Part shown: positions 23,641 through 36,517 of the stretch, one piece after another | How the letters are laid out: every line of letters begins with the position of its first letter | Numbering within the stretch: position 1 is the first letter of the stretch | Origin: Silene latifolia | Taxonomy: Eukaryota > Streptophyta > Magnoliopsida > Caryophyllales > Caryophyllaceae | Direction: 5' to 3' | DNA length: 64,000 bases | Assembly: GCF_048544455.1 (NCBI RefSeq) | Contig: NC_133531.1 | Span: 68,362,099 to 68,426,098 of the forward strand | Position numbers and translations under genes: made by a program | The notes under the pieces: model-generated | The model's database searches: none | What the model was told of the DNA's origin: nothing | What the model saw: only the letters and a program-made list of their open reading frames with translations

Positions 23641-26091
23641 CCAAATTATTTTGCCCCTAGCTTCTTACCTGTGGACAGCGGGCCGCCCACGGGGGCGCTT
23701 TGTGAGAAGCGGAAACAAGCGTTTGCATTTTGTATGGAGTCGCCACCAATTTTTATGGGAAATTGGAACCGTTCGAATACCTCATGTCATGTCAAGACAC
23801 AAAGTAGTGACATGAACACTAAGCAATCGTTACCCTTAGCATTCTATGTCTAGAATGACTCTCGTGGATGCCAATGAACACGGGTGCTCACGGAGATCTG
23901 GAGTAAGGGGTGAGGGTACGTATTAGGAAGCTCTTTTGATCGAACACCTAATCCCGCCCGCCTCGATAGCGGCCTCTACTAATGATTAGGGAGTTTATTC
24001 GTACTCGATATATCGTCAGCTATATGCATGCAATGCAACATCCATAAATTAATCCTAGCATGTGAGAATTAACTAAGTCGGTAGACAATTAATTTAACAA
24101 ACAATTGGGGTCGAAGTAGGAATTTAATGTTGATTTACATGTGAAAGCATTCAAGCAATAATAGAAATACAACAATTATAAATTACAATAATTACAACGG
24201 ATTAGGCGATTTATGTCGAAAATACCTTTAAAACGGATAATTTGATAAAAAAGAATAAAAGAATAAAAGGATAAAATTAATGAAATAGACGAACAGAAAT
24301 TAGCGATATCACGGATATTAGTCAGTTAATTACGTAGACTAATGAAACTACGTCAAGGCAACAACGGAGTTCAGAGACAGAAATCATCCTGGAACAGGCG
24401 CAGCAGAGCTGCGCCCTCTGGAAGAGGCGCAGCAGTTGCTGCGTCTGTTCCAAGGGTGAGTTCTGGCTGTGAAGCCGGAACTGCAAATCGTTAATGTCGA
24501 TTGATAAATTTAGTGATTGATTGATGATATTTACTCGGATGAAAGTGATTAATGGATTATTTATCGTATGAATGGGTCATAAAAGCAATAAAACATGAAT
24601 GAGACGGATGCAAACGGATTAATTTACATGAATGAATGATTGATATATTAATGAGTCCTCTATTGGAATAAGTCAATTAGGCTAAATACAACGGATATAC
24701 AACGAATTAATGAATAAACAGATTAAACTATATCAAAGATGAATTCCAGAAACTCAATATGAACGAACTGAATTTGAGAAACCCGAATTGAATATCAATG
24801 ACGAAAACCCGCAAATATGAATTATAAGGGATTTAAGTCGAATTTAAAGATGAATTAAAACGTGTTAATGATGATGGATTATATACATATGATTATTAAA
24901 CTATCATGTGAACGAAGAATTAATCAAGCAAATAAAATAAACAAAAGCAAGATGAAATTTACAGAGGACGAAGAAGAAGAAAAGAAGCAGAAACTGCGGC
25001 AGCCTCACGAAGAGGCGCAGCAGGAACTGCGCTCCTTCGAAGAGGCGCAGCAATTGCTGCGTCTTTTCTCGACTGTCAGTCTTCTGAAAATCCGTAAAAA
25101 AGGGTTTTGAAGACGGTTTTAGAAATCGGTTTTAATGGTACTTTCGACGTAAACCTTACAATTGTGATACAATAAATAAAATACAATAAATAAAAGAGAG
25201 ATTTACACCCTCATACTTACATGTTGACGAAACGAGAAGGACTAAGATATCGATTAGTGATGCTCGACGCGAATGTAAAGAAAGTGCCCTCGTAAGAGGA
25301 AAACGATTGAAACAAATTGATTAATTAGATTGATTATTGGTGTAGTTGGTCAAATTGGTCGGTCATGCAACGGAGAGGCTGGTACCCGGAAGGATCCGAG
25401 CTTACGTGGTCGAATGTTCAAGCACGTAGGCGCCAATTAGTAAGAACAAAGTCTAGAATGCAAAGGGAGAAGAGAAGGGCGGACACTCGCGTGAGAAATA
25501 TGAGGAGCGAAGGCTCCTATTTATACTAATCACATGGAGGAATAGGGTTTCGGAGACTCTTTGGAAGTGAATCTCGGAAAGATATGAAAAAGATACGTGG
25601 AACATGCAGAGAAGGGCCTGGGAAGAGGCGCAGCAGCCACTGCGTCTCTTGGAAGAGGCGCAAAGATCATCTGCTGCGTCTATTCCGGGAGGTTTCCTCC
25701 GAAGAAAGATTTCGCGTTTGAGTTATGGTAGGACGGAAATAATCCGATCTTCCTTAATATTTAATATGAATATTACGGGATATTATTTGCCAAAAGATAA
25801 AACTTGTGAAATATGGAATAGAAATATCCGGAACATTCCAGAATATTCCGACTCGGGATTTAACAGTTATCAGAAAATGGAGACGGTTTTTGACCCGGAC
25901 TCCGAATGTACTCTAATTACTGCCAAAACGACCGTATTGGGACGTAGATGACAACTATGAGGTCGACATTAATATTTGAGCAATCACTTGATGATAATCT
26001 TACGAACTGTCACAAATCGTTCCGCGAATCAAACATGCGGCCCAATCATCACCGGGTGGTTTGCGGGAGGTGCAGAAATGAGGTGTCTACA
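23641..26091 (-). mobile_element. Reverse-strand Ogre/Tat LTR plus start of its leader
   Basis: Read on the minus strand, the LTR starts at 26091 (TGTAGACACC) and ends near 23755. It is followed by TTGGTGGCGACTCC (23735-23749) and a short GC-rich leader with GCGCCCCCGTGGGCGGCCC, then CCACAGGTAAG. It stops within SIRE sequence at about 23640. No target duplication is visible, so a larger element has lost its remainder. The LTR is about 2.34 kb and homologous to the forward LTR starting at 2121. Confidence 0.7.
23755..26091 (-). repeat. Ogre/Tat LTR (reverse strand)
   Basis: Shares its start, TATA box (25518-25525), GAGGGTGTAAAT block and the TAGAGGCCGCTA/CACCCCTTACTC block with the forward LTR. 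It carries three GC-rich hairpin clusters (about 24390-24450, 24990-25065 and 25610-25695). Confidence 0.75.
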
Positions 26092-26624
26092 TTACCCAAT
26101 TACCTCACCTCACATTCATATGTAAGTCCTCGGCATGTGTTTTGGATCTCGCTTGGTTGGAGTGTATATGTACGGTCAGTAGAGATATCTATCATGCTAG
26201 ATTGCATGCATGCTTTTGTATGTCGTAGTTAGGTGAGTGACTATTTTCATTCTCTCTTACAAAATCTATACTCAACTTGGTTTGTATTACAAACTTTATA
26301 TGTAGGACTTGCTTATCTTCAAGTCGTTCTTATGGTATAATATATGTTTTGATTAATATATATTTCTTGCTTCGGTTGATATCATTCTAGTCGTTTTATG
26401 TCTGTTCTCGTCTTTTTTATGATGTCAAGAGGGGGGAAAAATGACCATGATTTAGTATTTGTCTAAGCTTGCTCCTTGTCAAGACCTTTAGTCTCTTAAG
26501 GTTCTTAGTTGCTATAACTTTGAACATAGATGTTAGCTCTTTTGTTCTACGAACTATAACTTTGATAGTATTGTGTTGAAGGGGAACTTAACATTAGTCA
26601 CAAATCATAGGAGACTTGCCATCA

Positions 26625-26640
26625 TCAAAAAGGGGGAATT
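26625..26640 (+). other. SIRE polypurine tract
   Basis: AAAAAGGGGGAATT lies directly before TGTTGGACC. A second purine run, AAGAGGGGGGAAAAATG (about 26428), lies 200 bp upstream and may be an accessory tract. Confidence 0.75.
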
Positions 26641-27509
26641 TGTTGGACCATATAGCCATATAGGTTTATGTTTTAATGATGACAAGAGTGTTATAAATTG
26701 TATATACTTGTTGCTCGTAATTGTTTGTTAGTCTTTATAGATTGGGCTCAATTACAATTTAGCAATATGATGATTTCTGATCCAAGTGAATTCAAGTAAA
26801 CAAGCAAAATTCCCAAGTAAAGCTACTGGTTGATCAAGTTCTTATTAAAGAAAATTTCATGATCACGTAGCAAAGTCAACGATCAAGTTTGAAGATTATG
26901 TTCTCAAGCATTGATCAAGTGAGGCTCAAGATGAAGAGCTCAATATAAGCTCAAGATGAAGAGCTTATGATCAAGATGGATGATATGAACCTCATACTGA
27001 AGATCTTCAGGAAGATTAGCTAGTATAGATCTTCATTTGATAACGGTAATTTTAGAAGTAATTTTGACAAGTAATGTTATAGTTGTTTTAGTTATAACTT
27101 TACTAGTTGAACTCAAAGTTATAGGTGATTCTACTATAACTTTGAGCTGCAATATGAAGAACACGGTTTTTATGTTTTTCAAATATATTTTTCAAAGCTT
27201 AAATCTAAAAATATTTAAAGAAAAGTATGTTTATAGTAGAGTGAGATTTGGGATATGATTAGATCGAATGAGTTTGAGATTATCTTATTGATTAGTAAAA
27301 TAACTTATGAGTTTGAGATTATCCTATTGATTAGTAAAATAACTTATGAGTTGTCATGCTATCTAGGGTTTTCCTTCTACTTTTATCTAAACCATAATTA
27401 TCTAACCTAATATCTTACCTAGGGTTTTGAGTTGGGTGGCCGGCCTATGAGCCGTTTTTCCTCCTAGTTAGAATACTCCTTGTACAAGTTAGGGTTTGGA
27501 ATAAATCTT

Positions 27510-27880
27510 AGTGATAATATTTGATTAGAGATTTGTTATCTCTTTTATATTATTAAGATTTATTCTTTCCTATCTTTTAGGATATTATTATTGTAAAGAT
27601 AGAAGAATAAGATTGAGTAAATCTCAAGGATAATATTTGTTAGAGATATTTTATCTCTTTATATTATTTGATTTATTTTTTCCTATCTTCTAAGATATTG
27701 TTGGATTAAATATAAGAAGATTAGATTGCTTTCTTTCTCTCTACTTCACACGAGATCCACGGCTATCTAGGGTCTAGGTAAAGATCTTAGATAAATATTT
27801 GTTAGAGATATTTTATCTCCTTATATTTATTTTATATCTTTTGCCAAGATATTATTGGATTAAATAAAGAGAATAGATCT
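27510..27880 (+). repeat. Diverged ~120-150 bp tandem repeat inside SIRE LTR
   Basis: GATAATATTTG...TTAGAGAT...TTATCTC followed by TTTCCTATCTT...GATATT recurs from about 27510, 27628 and 27787. A separate 47-bp exact-type duplication (GAGTTTGAGATTATC...) lies at 27267-27360. Confidence 0.7.
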
Positions 27881-28172
27881 CTTTCTTGCCCATTAATCTA
27901 CACGACATATCTAGGGTTTTGGAAAGAAACCTAGATTTCCTCTATACTATAAATATAAACACTTATTCATTCTTTTAAAACACTTTTGAACCTTGACCTT
28001 TAAAATATCCTTGCAAACAAATTAAGTTTATCATTGTTTTGAAAAGTCGTGTTGTTCATTATTGCAATTACTTTTGAAATTACGTTATTGGATAATAGTG
28101 CTTCATATTATTTCTTACTCGTTCAATTGTGTGAACATTAGAAGAACAATCAAGTACTTTCTTATTAACGTT

Positions 28173-29521
28173 GTAATACTACGGAATTTGTTAAGCTGTA
28201 TACTCGACCGAGTAGAGCCTACTCAGCCAAGTAGTGTTAATTGTGGAGTCTGTTTTGGTTCTGCCAAGGAATACTCGGTCGAGTATGGGGAATACTCGAC
28301 CGAGTAGAGGATACTCAGCCTAGTATAGCTTTACTCGATCGAGTATCCGGTCTGGCGAGTGTTATTTTACCGGTTTGATTAGGGAATGTTTAGGGTTATT
28401 TTATATTCAACGTCAGTTTCTAAAACATCATTTCCAACTCTAATCAGTTTACGATTACCCTAATCACTTCCTAATCATTCCTTAATCTCGTTGTGTGTGC
28501 AATCGTCGTGATCCTTGCGTATAATCTCTTATTCTACTGTTGGTAAGTTTCATTTCCATGTCATTTGTATTCTTTTGGGGTTACTGTATATATGGAATTG
28601 GGAAATATGGGGGATCGTGCAATGTGTAATTGTGTTATGTGGTTATTGTATAGGAGAAGACTTCGTAGAGGAGCCTTTCTGATTGTTCGATTTCCGTTCT
28701 ACTATTTATTGCTAAGGTAGGGTTTTCCCTACTCAGTTTACTGTTCATTGTTTAAAACATGATTGTTTTGTAATTATTGTTATCTGCTGATCATCGGAGT
28801 ATGGGTGTTGTTGTTGTGACGGTGTTGGTGTGGAGATGTTGTGACAGCTGTGATGCTGTGTGTTTGTGATTGTGGTGGAGTCACTTGCGGGAGTGGCTTC
28901 ACACCCTAGTTCGCCCTCCGTGGAACCCGCCACGGGAGGGGATGTTCACATTAAGGGACAGGATTGTCAGTCGCTCGTTGATTAGCTGGACTAGTTGGGA
29001 TCGGCTGCGGTCACCCACTGGCGGCGAGGATTACCTGTTGCGATGGGTAATCTGGCAGGGCTACACACTTCGGTGTGTAATCGGTTACTGTGTGAGATCG
29101 GGAGACTGGGTTGGAGGATGATCAGCTGGTTACCTCGTTTGTTTGTCTTATATTGATTGAGTAATACTGACCCCGTTGTTGTTTGTGGAATCTGTTGTGA
29201 TCCATTCGGGGATGGTGAGCAGGCTTGACAGGTATTGCTAGTGATGAGCTTGAGGCAGTCACGAGAGAGTTGTCATCACCAGTCGTAGCATCACCGTCCG
29301 AGTCTTAGTTTTGATTTCATTAGTTGTCAGACATTGGAGTTGTTTTATTGGATCAGTTTCGGATTTTGGTTTGATGTAAACTTTAACACTTTATGGTATT
29401 TTAATAAAAGTGCTCAGTTTAGACGCTTTTGATATGTACTAACATCGGGCAACCGAGATGGTAACACACTTTCATGGTAAGGTGGTCCTGGTAAGGCACC
29501 TTGGTATGAGGGGGTCTTACA
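28173..29521 (+). repeat. 5' LTR of Tekay chromovirus
   Basis: 1349 bp. Palindromes of the ACTCGACCGAGT type occur at about 28200-28350. The double hairpin with tail GATGTTCACATTAA lies at 28876-28954. Confidence 0.92.
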
Positions 29522-29524
29522 AAG

Positions 29525-29540
29525 TGGTATCAGAGATGAA
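29525..29540 (+). other. tRNA primer-binding site
   Basis: TGGTATCAGAGATGAA follows the LTR by three bases. The first 11 bases match the initiator-methionine tRNA primer sequence. Confidence 0.75.
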
Positions 29541-29984
29541 GATTCCGGCACCTAAACAAATGAATCTAATGAACTTAGGGAGTCTAAATAAAATGAACCC
29601 GGGGAGAGTTGTTTGGAGCTACTGCAAAGACTCGGGAGACGTCCCGGAGTCGCAATTTGGCCCTCATTAACTCGAGCCGGTCACATGGGGAAGTGTGTTG
29701 AGAGTTGTGTCTTGTATGTGCATGAATGTGAAGATTCATTTTGATAATAAGTGATGGGTGAAAAGGTATGTGTGGAATTCGTAAGTTTGGTGATTGGAAA
29801 AATAGTAGAAGGGACGGGTTTGTGAACTTTTGGTGTATTGGACTAACTGTGAATGATTGGTATGGTTGTGTGTTCGTATCGTGGCATTTAAGTTTCTGTT
29901 GTTATATGTGTTTGATGAGGGAATAGTAAGCATGATAGGGGACTTTATACTATTTACCCGTCTTTGGTATGGCTCGGCCAAGCA

Positions 29985-30295
29985 GGGCAGGTACTCGACC
30001 GGGTAGGGAGTACTCGGCCGAGTAACCAGGCACTCGACCGAGTGTTGTTTGGCAGTGAGTAGTCTTGGCTATTGTACGTGTTTACTCGACCGAGTAAGTA
30101 GGTGTACTCGACCGAGTAGTGACTACTCGGCCGAGTATAATGTGTACTCGACCAAGTATGCAATCTGGGTTTTTAACGTTGGCTACTGGAGTCGTCTACT
30201 CGACCGAGTATCTGGGATACTCGACCGAGTAGTCCTTACTCGACCGAGTAGTCCTTACTCGACCGAGTATCGTCTTATAATCGGCCGAGTGTTTC
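29985..30295 (+). repeat. Palindrome array upstream of gag, ACTCGACCGAGT type
   Basis: About twelve copies of ACTCGACCGAGTA or close variants (ACTCGGCCGAGTA) occur within 300 bp, ending about 75 bp before the gag start. Confidence 0.9.
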
Positions 30296-30368
30296 TTTTG
30301 TGGAGGATTGTTACATTTTTAGCCATAGGCTTTTGTGCTTACGTTTCCTTGTTTCTTATCAGCTCAAA

Positions 30369-31554
30369 ATGCCGCCCAAAAGAACCCCCGCACAAATCCA
30401 AGCTTCTGAGATGTCCCTTGATGAGGTTGCTCGTATGATTGAGCAACAAGAGGCTCTCCTTGAAGCTCTTAGAAATGTGGGAAAGGGTAATGAGAAGCCG
30501 GTGGATGCTACTCAACTCAGCATCATCATTGCTCGCTTCAACCCTCCCACATATGAAGGGGTGGGGGAACCAAAGCTGCTCGAGAAGTGGCACCGTGAGA
30601 TTGAAGCTCTCATGGAAATGGTTAAGTGTCCCGAAGACATGATCGTAGAGCAGGTAGTATACTACCTGAGAGGTGAAGCCGCTGTGTGGTGGCAAAACGT
30701 CAAGGAAGAAGCTAGAGCTTATTACCAGGCTGAGGGTTTGGGAGCTATTCCTTGGTCCGGGTTGAAGAGCGCTATGAGAGAGCAGTTTGTGCCGGAGCAT
30801 ATCTGACACAAGATGAGATCCGAGTTTGATTCCTTCACCATGTCTGAGGAGATGACCGTCACTGAGTACTATCATCGGTTCCTAGAGCTATCTCGTTATG
30901 TTGAAGACATGCAGCTGGGACAGAGGGGTTTGGCTCTCCGTTTTTAGAGGGGTTTATCTGCCAAGATCATGAGCCGTATGCCAGCTGGGGTTGCTACTGA
31001 TCTTAAGGAAATGTACCTGAGAGCGGGCCAAGCTGAGAGGATGGTAGATCTCTCCAGAGAGATCAATGAGAGGACTGCTGCTGAAAAGAGGAAGGCTGAC
31101 AGTGGAAGCAACAGTCGGTCGGGCAACAAGAATGGGAACTTCAACCATGCAAAGGCTTTTTCTGGTGGAGCTGGTTTCTCGGGGGGATCTCGTGGCTGGG
31201 GAAAGAACGGAGGTCGGAGTGTGAGTGACCCTTACATTCTTCAACTGTGGTGGTATAGGCCACAGGAGACGGGAATGCACGAGTTACAGGCTCGGCACTG
31301 GTTCAGGAGCTCAGCAGGGGAATTTCTCTCAGGGGCCAACTCAGAGTTTTGCTAGTAACCGACCGGGAGGTTCATGGGGCAGCAGAGGTGGACAGGGCAG
31401 TTATAACCGCAGTAGTGGTGGATCATATCAGCGCCAGAACAACAGCACCACCCAAGATTCAGCAGCCAAGCCAAGTACCTCCAATGCTTCGGTTCAAGGT
31501 GGAGGACAGAAAAACAGTGGGAAGCTTTTCATGATGGACAAACAGGAAGCCTAG
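30369..31554 (+). pseudogene. Tekay gag (broken)
   Basis: The frame starts at ATG 30369 (MPPKRTPAQIQ), typical of plant chromovirus gag. The capsid-like block LLEKWHREIEALMEMVKCPED and the AAVWWQNVK motif follow. A TGA at 30804-30806 and a TAG near 30945 interrupt it. The frame resumes (YLRAGQAERMVDLSREI), then shifts near 31225. The zinc knuckle FFNCGGIGHRRREC lacks its first cysteine (Phe instead). The glycine/serine/asparagine-rich tail ends at a TAG (31552-31554) just before protease, in the same frame as protease. In an intact element gag and pol would be one frame. Confidence 0.88.
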
Positions 31555-34500
31555 AATGATGCTCATGTAGTTACCGGTACCTTTCTCATTCATAATGTAC
31601 CATCCTTTGTTTTGTTTGATTCGGGGGCTACGCATTCTTTTGTGTCTAAGAGTCATGCCCTGTCCATGGGTTTGGGGAAGTTTGAGATTGTAGAAGATGA
31701 TGTGTTCATACCTTCAGGGGAGTCTGTGTCATGTCTCAAGTTGTATAAGGGAGTGTCTATGGTGGTTGGAGGGATAGATATACCGGTAAACTTGTTAGAG
31801 TTTCCTATGGATGGGTTTGAGGTGATTGTCGGGATAGATTGGTTGGGTAAGTATGATGCCAAGATAGATTGTCGGCAAAAGAGAGTGTCTTTAAAGGTTC
31901 CTAAGGGTGTTAGGGTGTCCTATAGAGGGTTTGTGGTAAAACCTAAGTGTAAGTTCATAGCTGTGATGACCTTAAAGTCATGTTTGAGGAAGAAGTGTCC
32001 TTTGATTTTCTGTCATGTGAGAGATCGCCGTGTAGAGCCGCAGACAGCTGCTGAGATACCTGTGGTGGGAGAGTTTGATGATGTCTTTCCTGAGGAGATA
32101 CCGAGTTTGCCGCCCAAGAGGGACGTTGACTTCAGTGTAGAGCTTAAAACGGGAACAGGTCCGATATCCAAAGCACCTTACCGTATGGCACCTAAAGTGT
32201 TAGTTGAGTTGAAGAAGCAGATACATGAGTTGCTAAGCAAGGGTTATATCAGACCTAGTGTGTCACCGTGGAGAGCCCCGGTTCTTTTTTTGAAGAAGAA
32301 AGATGGGAGTATGAGACTGTGCATTGATTACAGAGAGCTCAATCGTGTCACAGTGAAGAACGAGTATCCTTTGCCTAGGATTGATAACCTGTTTGATCAG
32401 CTAAGTGGAGCAGGTGTGTCTTCCAAGATTGATCTGAGGTCGGGCTATCACCAGCTGAGGATAGCAGATGAGGATATTCCTAAGACAGCGTTCCGATCTC
32501 GGTATGGTCATTATGAGTATGTGGTGATGCCTTTTGGGTTGACCAATGCACCAGCAGCTTTCATGGACTTGATGAATCGGATCTTTACACCGTTCTTGGA
32601 CAGGTTTGTGGTTGTTTTCATCGATGACATCTTAGTCTATTCTAAGACTAAGGAAGAGCATGAAGAGCACTTGAGGATAGTCTTGCAGACTCTGAGAGAG
32701 AATCAACTTTATGCCAAGCTATCTAAGTGTGAGTTCTGGCTAGAGGAGGTGGCTTTTCTGGGTCATGTTATATCTAAGAAAGGGGTGTCTGTGGACCCTA
32801 GCAAGATTGAGGCCGTCACCAAGTGGGAATCGCCGAAGAATGTTGCTGAGATTCGGAGTTTCTTAGGCCTTGCTAGCTACTGCAGGAGATTTGTGAAAGA
32901 TTTCTCTACCATAGCACGGCCTATGACATCCTTGATGAGGAAAGAGACCAGATTTGTTTGGGATGAGAGTTGTAGACGGCGTTTCAGACCTTAAAGAAAC
33001 GCTTGACCACAGCTCCTATTCTAGCATTGCCAGAGGGATGTGAGAACTTTGAGGTATATACCGATGGTTCAAATAATGGTCTTGGTTGTGTTTTGATGCA
33101 GGCAGGGAAAGTCATAGCTTATGCTTCGAGGCAGCTAAAGCCATATGAGGAGAATTACCCTACTCATGATCTGGAGCTGGGTGCAGTTGTTTTCGCTCTT
33201 AAGATTTGGAGGCACTACCTTTATGGAGCAACCTTTAAGGTGTTTTCTGATCATAAGAGCTTAAAATATATCTACACTCAGAAGGAGCTTAACATGCGAC
33301 AGATACGGTGGATGGAGCTTATCGGAGATTATGATATAGAGATCATCTATCACGAGGGTAAAGCTAATGTTGTTGCAGATGCTCTGAGTAGGAAGAGCGT
33401 TCATTCGCTATGTACAGCCATGTCCTTGTTGAAGCTGAGGGATGAGGTGTCTAGGATGGGGATCTTTATGTTAAAGAAGGGGGATACTATCGGGGATTTG
33501 ACGATCGAGCCAGAGTTATATGAGAGCATCAAGAGTAAACATGGGCTTGATCCTAAGATTCAGGAATGGAAGTTAAGAGTAGAGAGTGGAACAGTTTCCA
33601 GGTTTTCTATCCATACAGATGGGAGTGTCCGTTTTTATGGGAGATGGTGTGTTCCTGAGGATGTAGAGTTGAGGAGAGTGATATTGACGGAGGCTCATTG
33701 CACTCCATATTCGGTTCACCCGGGTGGTGACAAGCTTTACAAAGACCTTAAGAAGACTTTCTGGTGGCCCAACATGAAGAGGGATGTAGCTGAGTTTCTG
33801 ACTAGATGTTTGACCTGCCAGAGGGTCAAAGGTGAGCAGAGGAGACCTCAGGGTAAGATTCAGTCCTTGGATGTACCCGAGTGGAAATGGGAGTCCATCT
33901 CTATGGACTTCATTGTGGGATTGCCTAGGTCACAGCAAGGTAATAACATGATCTGGGTGATTGTTGATCGGTTAACCAAGTCAGCTCACTTTGTTCCTAT
34001 GAAAGATACTTGGTCTAAGATGCAGTTGGCATTGGGTTACAGGAGGCATGTGGTACGGTTACATGGTATACCCAAGGATATCGTTTCTGATCGTGATGCG
34101 AGGTTCATATCCAAGTTTTGGAAAGAACTGCAGGAGTTGATGGGTACAACCTTGAAGATGAGTACTGACCTTTCATCCGCAACCGATGGTCGACAGACGT
34201 AACGAACCATCAAGACCTTAGAGGACATGTTGAGGGCATGTGTCATGGAGTTTGGGGGCAGCTGGGAAGACAGGCTTGATCTGATCGAGTTTTCATACAA
34301 CAACAGTTATCATACGAGTATCGGGATGGCTCCTTTTGAGCTTTGTATGGCCGGAAGTGCCAAAGTCCAGTTTGTTGGGATGATAGTTCTGAGATAGTGG
34401 TTTTAGGGCCACAGCTGGTACAGGATATGGTTGAGCAAGTTCAGTTAATTCGGCAAAAAATGAGAGCAGCTCAAGATCGTCAGAAGAGTTATGCCGATTT

Positions 34501-34969
34501 ACATCGCATGGACATTGAGTTCGCAGTAGGTGACAAGGTCCTTTTGAAAGTGTCACCTATGCGAGGTGTGATGAGGTTTGGGAAGAAAGGTAAGCTAAGT
34601 CAGAAGTTTATAGTTCTTTATGAGATCTTGGACCGTATAGGCGAAGTAGCCTACAGATTAGCTTTACCACCAGCTTTGGATAGAGTCTAAAATTTTTTCC
34701 ATGTTTCCCAGCTTCGGAAGTATGTGAGTGATCCATCGCATATCCTTGAGATGGAGAACATCGAGCTTGATGAATCGTTGTCCTACGCCGAGGTTCCTAA
34801 AGAGATTCTTGATCGCAAGGTTTGTAAGACAAGGAATGGTGAGACGGTCTTACTCAAGGTCCTTTGGTCTAATCATAATGTGGAAGAAGTCACATGGGAA
34901 ACCGAGGAAGCCATGCGAGAACGTTTTCCAAGTCTTTTTTATGAGGTATGTTTGGTTACGGGGACGTAA
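31555..34969 (+). pseudogene. Tekay pol: protease, RT, RNase H, integrase, chromodomain (broken)
   Basis: Protease has DSGATHSF (about 31618). RT shows [14 protein letters not shown] and the active site [11 protein letters not shown] (about 32620). After a frameshift near 32970, RNase H reads [14 protein letters not shown] and [12 protein letters not shown]. Integrase follows, with the HHCC finger (H..H and CLTC), SMDFIVGLP and VSDRDARF as the first two catalytic aspartates. A local rearrangement at ~34185-34205 creates a stop and destroys the codon for the third catalytic residue (Glu). The GPY/F-like block GKLSQKF lies near 34595, then a stop at 34688-34690. A chromodomain (LLKVLWSNHNVEEVTWETEE) lies near 34850-34910 and ends at 34969. 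Confidence 0.92.
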
Positions 34970-35180
34970 CCATTGTCTTTTTAGGGGGGTAGGAGATGGT
35001 CGCGGTTGTGCTTTGTGTTATTTTGAGTCGGGTTGGTGGTGTTTTATGTAGTTCTTTGGGTTAACAAATGTTTGTGAGGAAAGTCTTTTTGTGTTTTGTG
35101 GTGTGCCTTCTGTGTTTGTGGTGTCTCGTTTTAGGTTGGAGTGTGAACTTCGGGACGAAGTTCTTTTAAGGGGGAAAGAC
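34970..35180 (+). other. 3' untranslated region, hairpin and polypurine tract of Tekay element
   Basis: GAACTTCGGGACGAAGTTC (35145-35163) forms a perfect hairpin. It is followed by TTTTAAGGGGGAAAGAC, the polypurine tract, which touches the 3' LTR. Confidence 0.8.
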
Positions 35181-36517
35181 TGTAATACTACAGAATTTGT
35201 TAAGCTGTATACTCGACCGAGTAGAGCCTACTCGGCCAAGTAGTGTTAATTGTGGAGTCTGTTTTGGTTCTGCCGAGTATGGGGAATACTCGACCGAGTA
35301 GAGGATACTCGGCCGAGTATAGCTTTACTCGACCGAGTATCCGGTCTGGCGAGTGTTATTTTACCGGTTTGATTAGGGAATGTTTAGGGTTATTTTATAT
35401 TCAACGTCAGTTTCTAAAACATCATTTCTAACTCTAATCATTTTACGATTACCCTAATCACTCCCTAATCATTCCTTAATCTCGTTGTGTGTGCAATCGT
35501 CGTGATCCTTGCGTATAATCTCTTATTCTACTGTTGGTAAGTTTCATTTCCATGTCATTTGTATTCTTTTGGGGTTACTGTATATATGGAATTGGGAAAT
35601 ATGGGGGATCGTGCAATGTGTAATTGTGTTATGTGGTTATTGTATAGGAGAAGACTTCGTAGAGGAGCCTTTCTGATTGTTCGGTTTCCGTTCTACTGTT
35701 GGTTGCTAAGGTAGGGTTTTCCCTACTCAGTTTACTGTTCATTGTTTAAAACATGATTGTTTTTTAATTATTGTTATCTGCTGATCATCGGAGTATAGGT
35801 GTTTTTGTTGTGACGGTGTTGGTGTGGAGATGTTGTGACAGCTGTGATGCTGTGTGTTTGTGATTGTGGTGGAGTCACTTGTGGGAGTGGCTTCACACCC
35901 TAGTTCACCCTCCGTGGAACCCGCCACGGGAGGGGATGTGCACATTAAGGGACAGGGATTGTCAGTCGCTCGTTGATGAGCTGGACTAGGTGGGATCGGC
36001 TGCGGTCACCCACTGGCGGCGAGGATTACCTGTTGCGATGGGTAATCTGGCAGGACTACATACTTCGGTGTGTAGTCGGTTACTGTGTGAGATCGGGAGA
36101 CTGGGGTTGGAGGATGATCAGTTGGTTACCTCGTTTGTTTGTCTTATATTGATTGAGTAATAATGACCCCGTTGTTATTTGTGGAATCTGTTGTGATCCA
36201 CTCGGGGATGGTGAGCAGGCTTGACAGGTATTGCTATTGGTGAGCTTGGGGCAGTCACGGGAGAGTTGTCATCACCAATCGTAGCATCACCGTCCGAGTC
36301 TTAGTTTTGATTTCATTAGTTGTCAGACATTGGAGTTGTTTTATTGGATCAGTTTCGGATTTTGGTTTGATGTAAACTTTAACACTTTATGGTATTTTAA
36401 TAAATGTGCTCAGTTCAGACGCTTTTGATATGTACTAACCTCGGGCAACCGAGATGGTAACACACTTTCATGGTAGGGTGGTCCTGGTAAGGCACCTTGG
36501 TATGAGGGGGTGTTACA
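35181..36517 (+). repeat. 3' LTR of Tekay chromovirus
   Basis: 1337 bp, closely matching 28173-29521. The 5' LTR has about 15 bp more within its palindrome region (near 28262). Confidence 0.92.

Larger units (their letters stand above)
28173..36517 (+). mobile_element. Tekay chromovirus (Ty3/gypsy) with chromodomain, TSD AACGT
   Basis: LTRs 28173-29521 and 35181-36517 are highly similar, with a perfect 5-bp duplication AACGT (28168-28172 and 36518-36522). A primer site, gag with zinc knuckle, protease, RT, RNase H, integrase, a GPY/F-like module, a C-terminal chromodomain and a polypurine tract follow in canonical order. Total length is 8345 bp. Several stops and frameshifts disable the polyprotein, including one that removes the catalytic glutamate region of integrase. 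The LTRs differ by few substitutions, so it inserted fairly recently. Confidence 0.95.

Noticed and set aside
29985..30295. Regular short repeats resembling a CRISPR array
   Set aside because: The units are 12-16-bp palindromes with irregular 5-30 bp gaps in a plant retrotransposon leader. No cas genes or spacer-like uniform lengths.
30339..30875. 178-codon minus-strand frame
   Set aside because: It is the antisense shadow of Tekay gag, which has clear homology on the plus strand.
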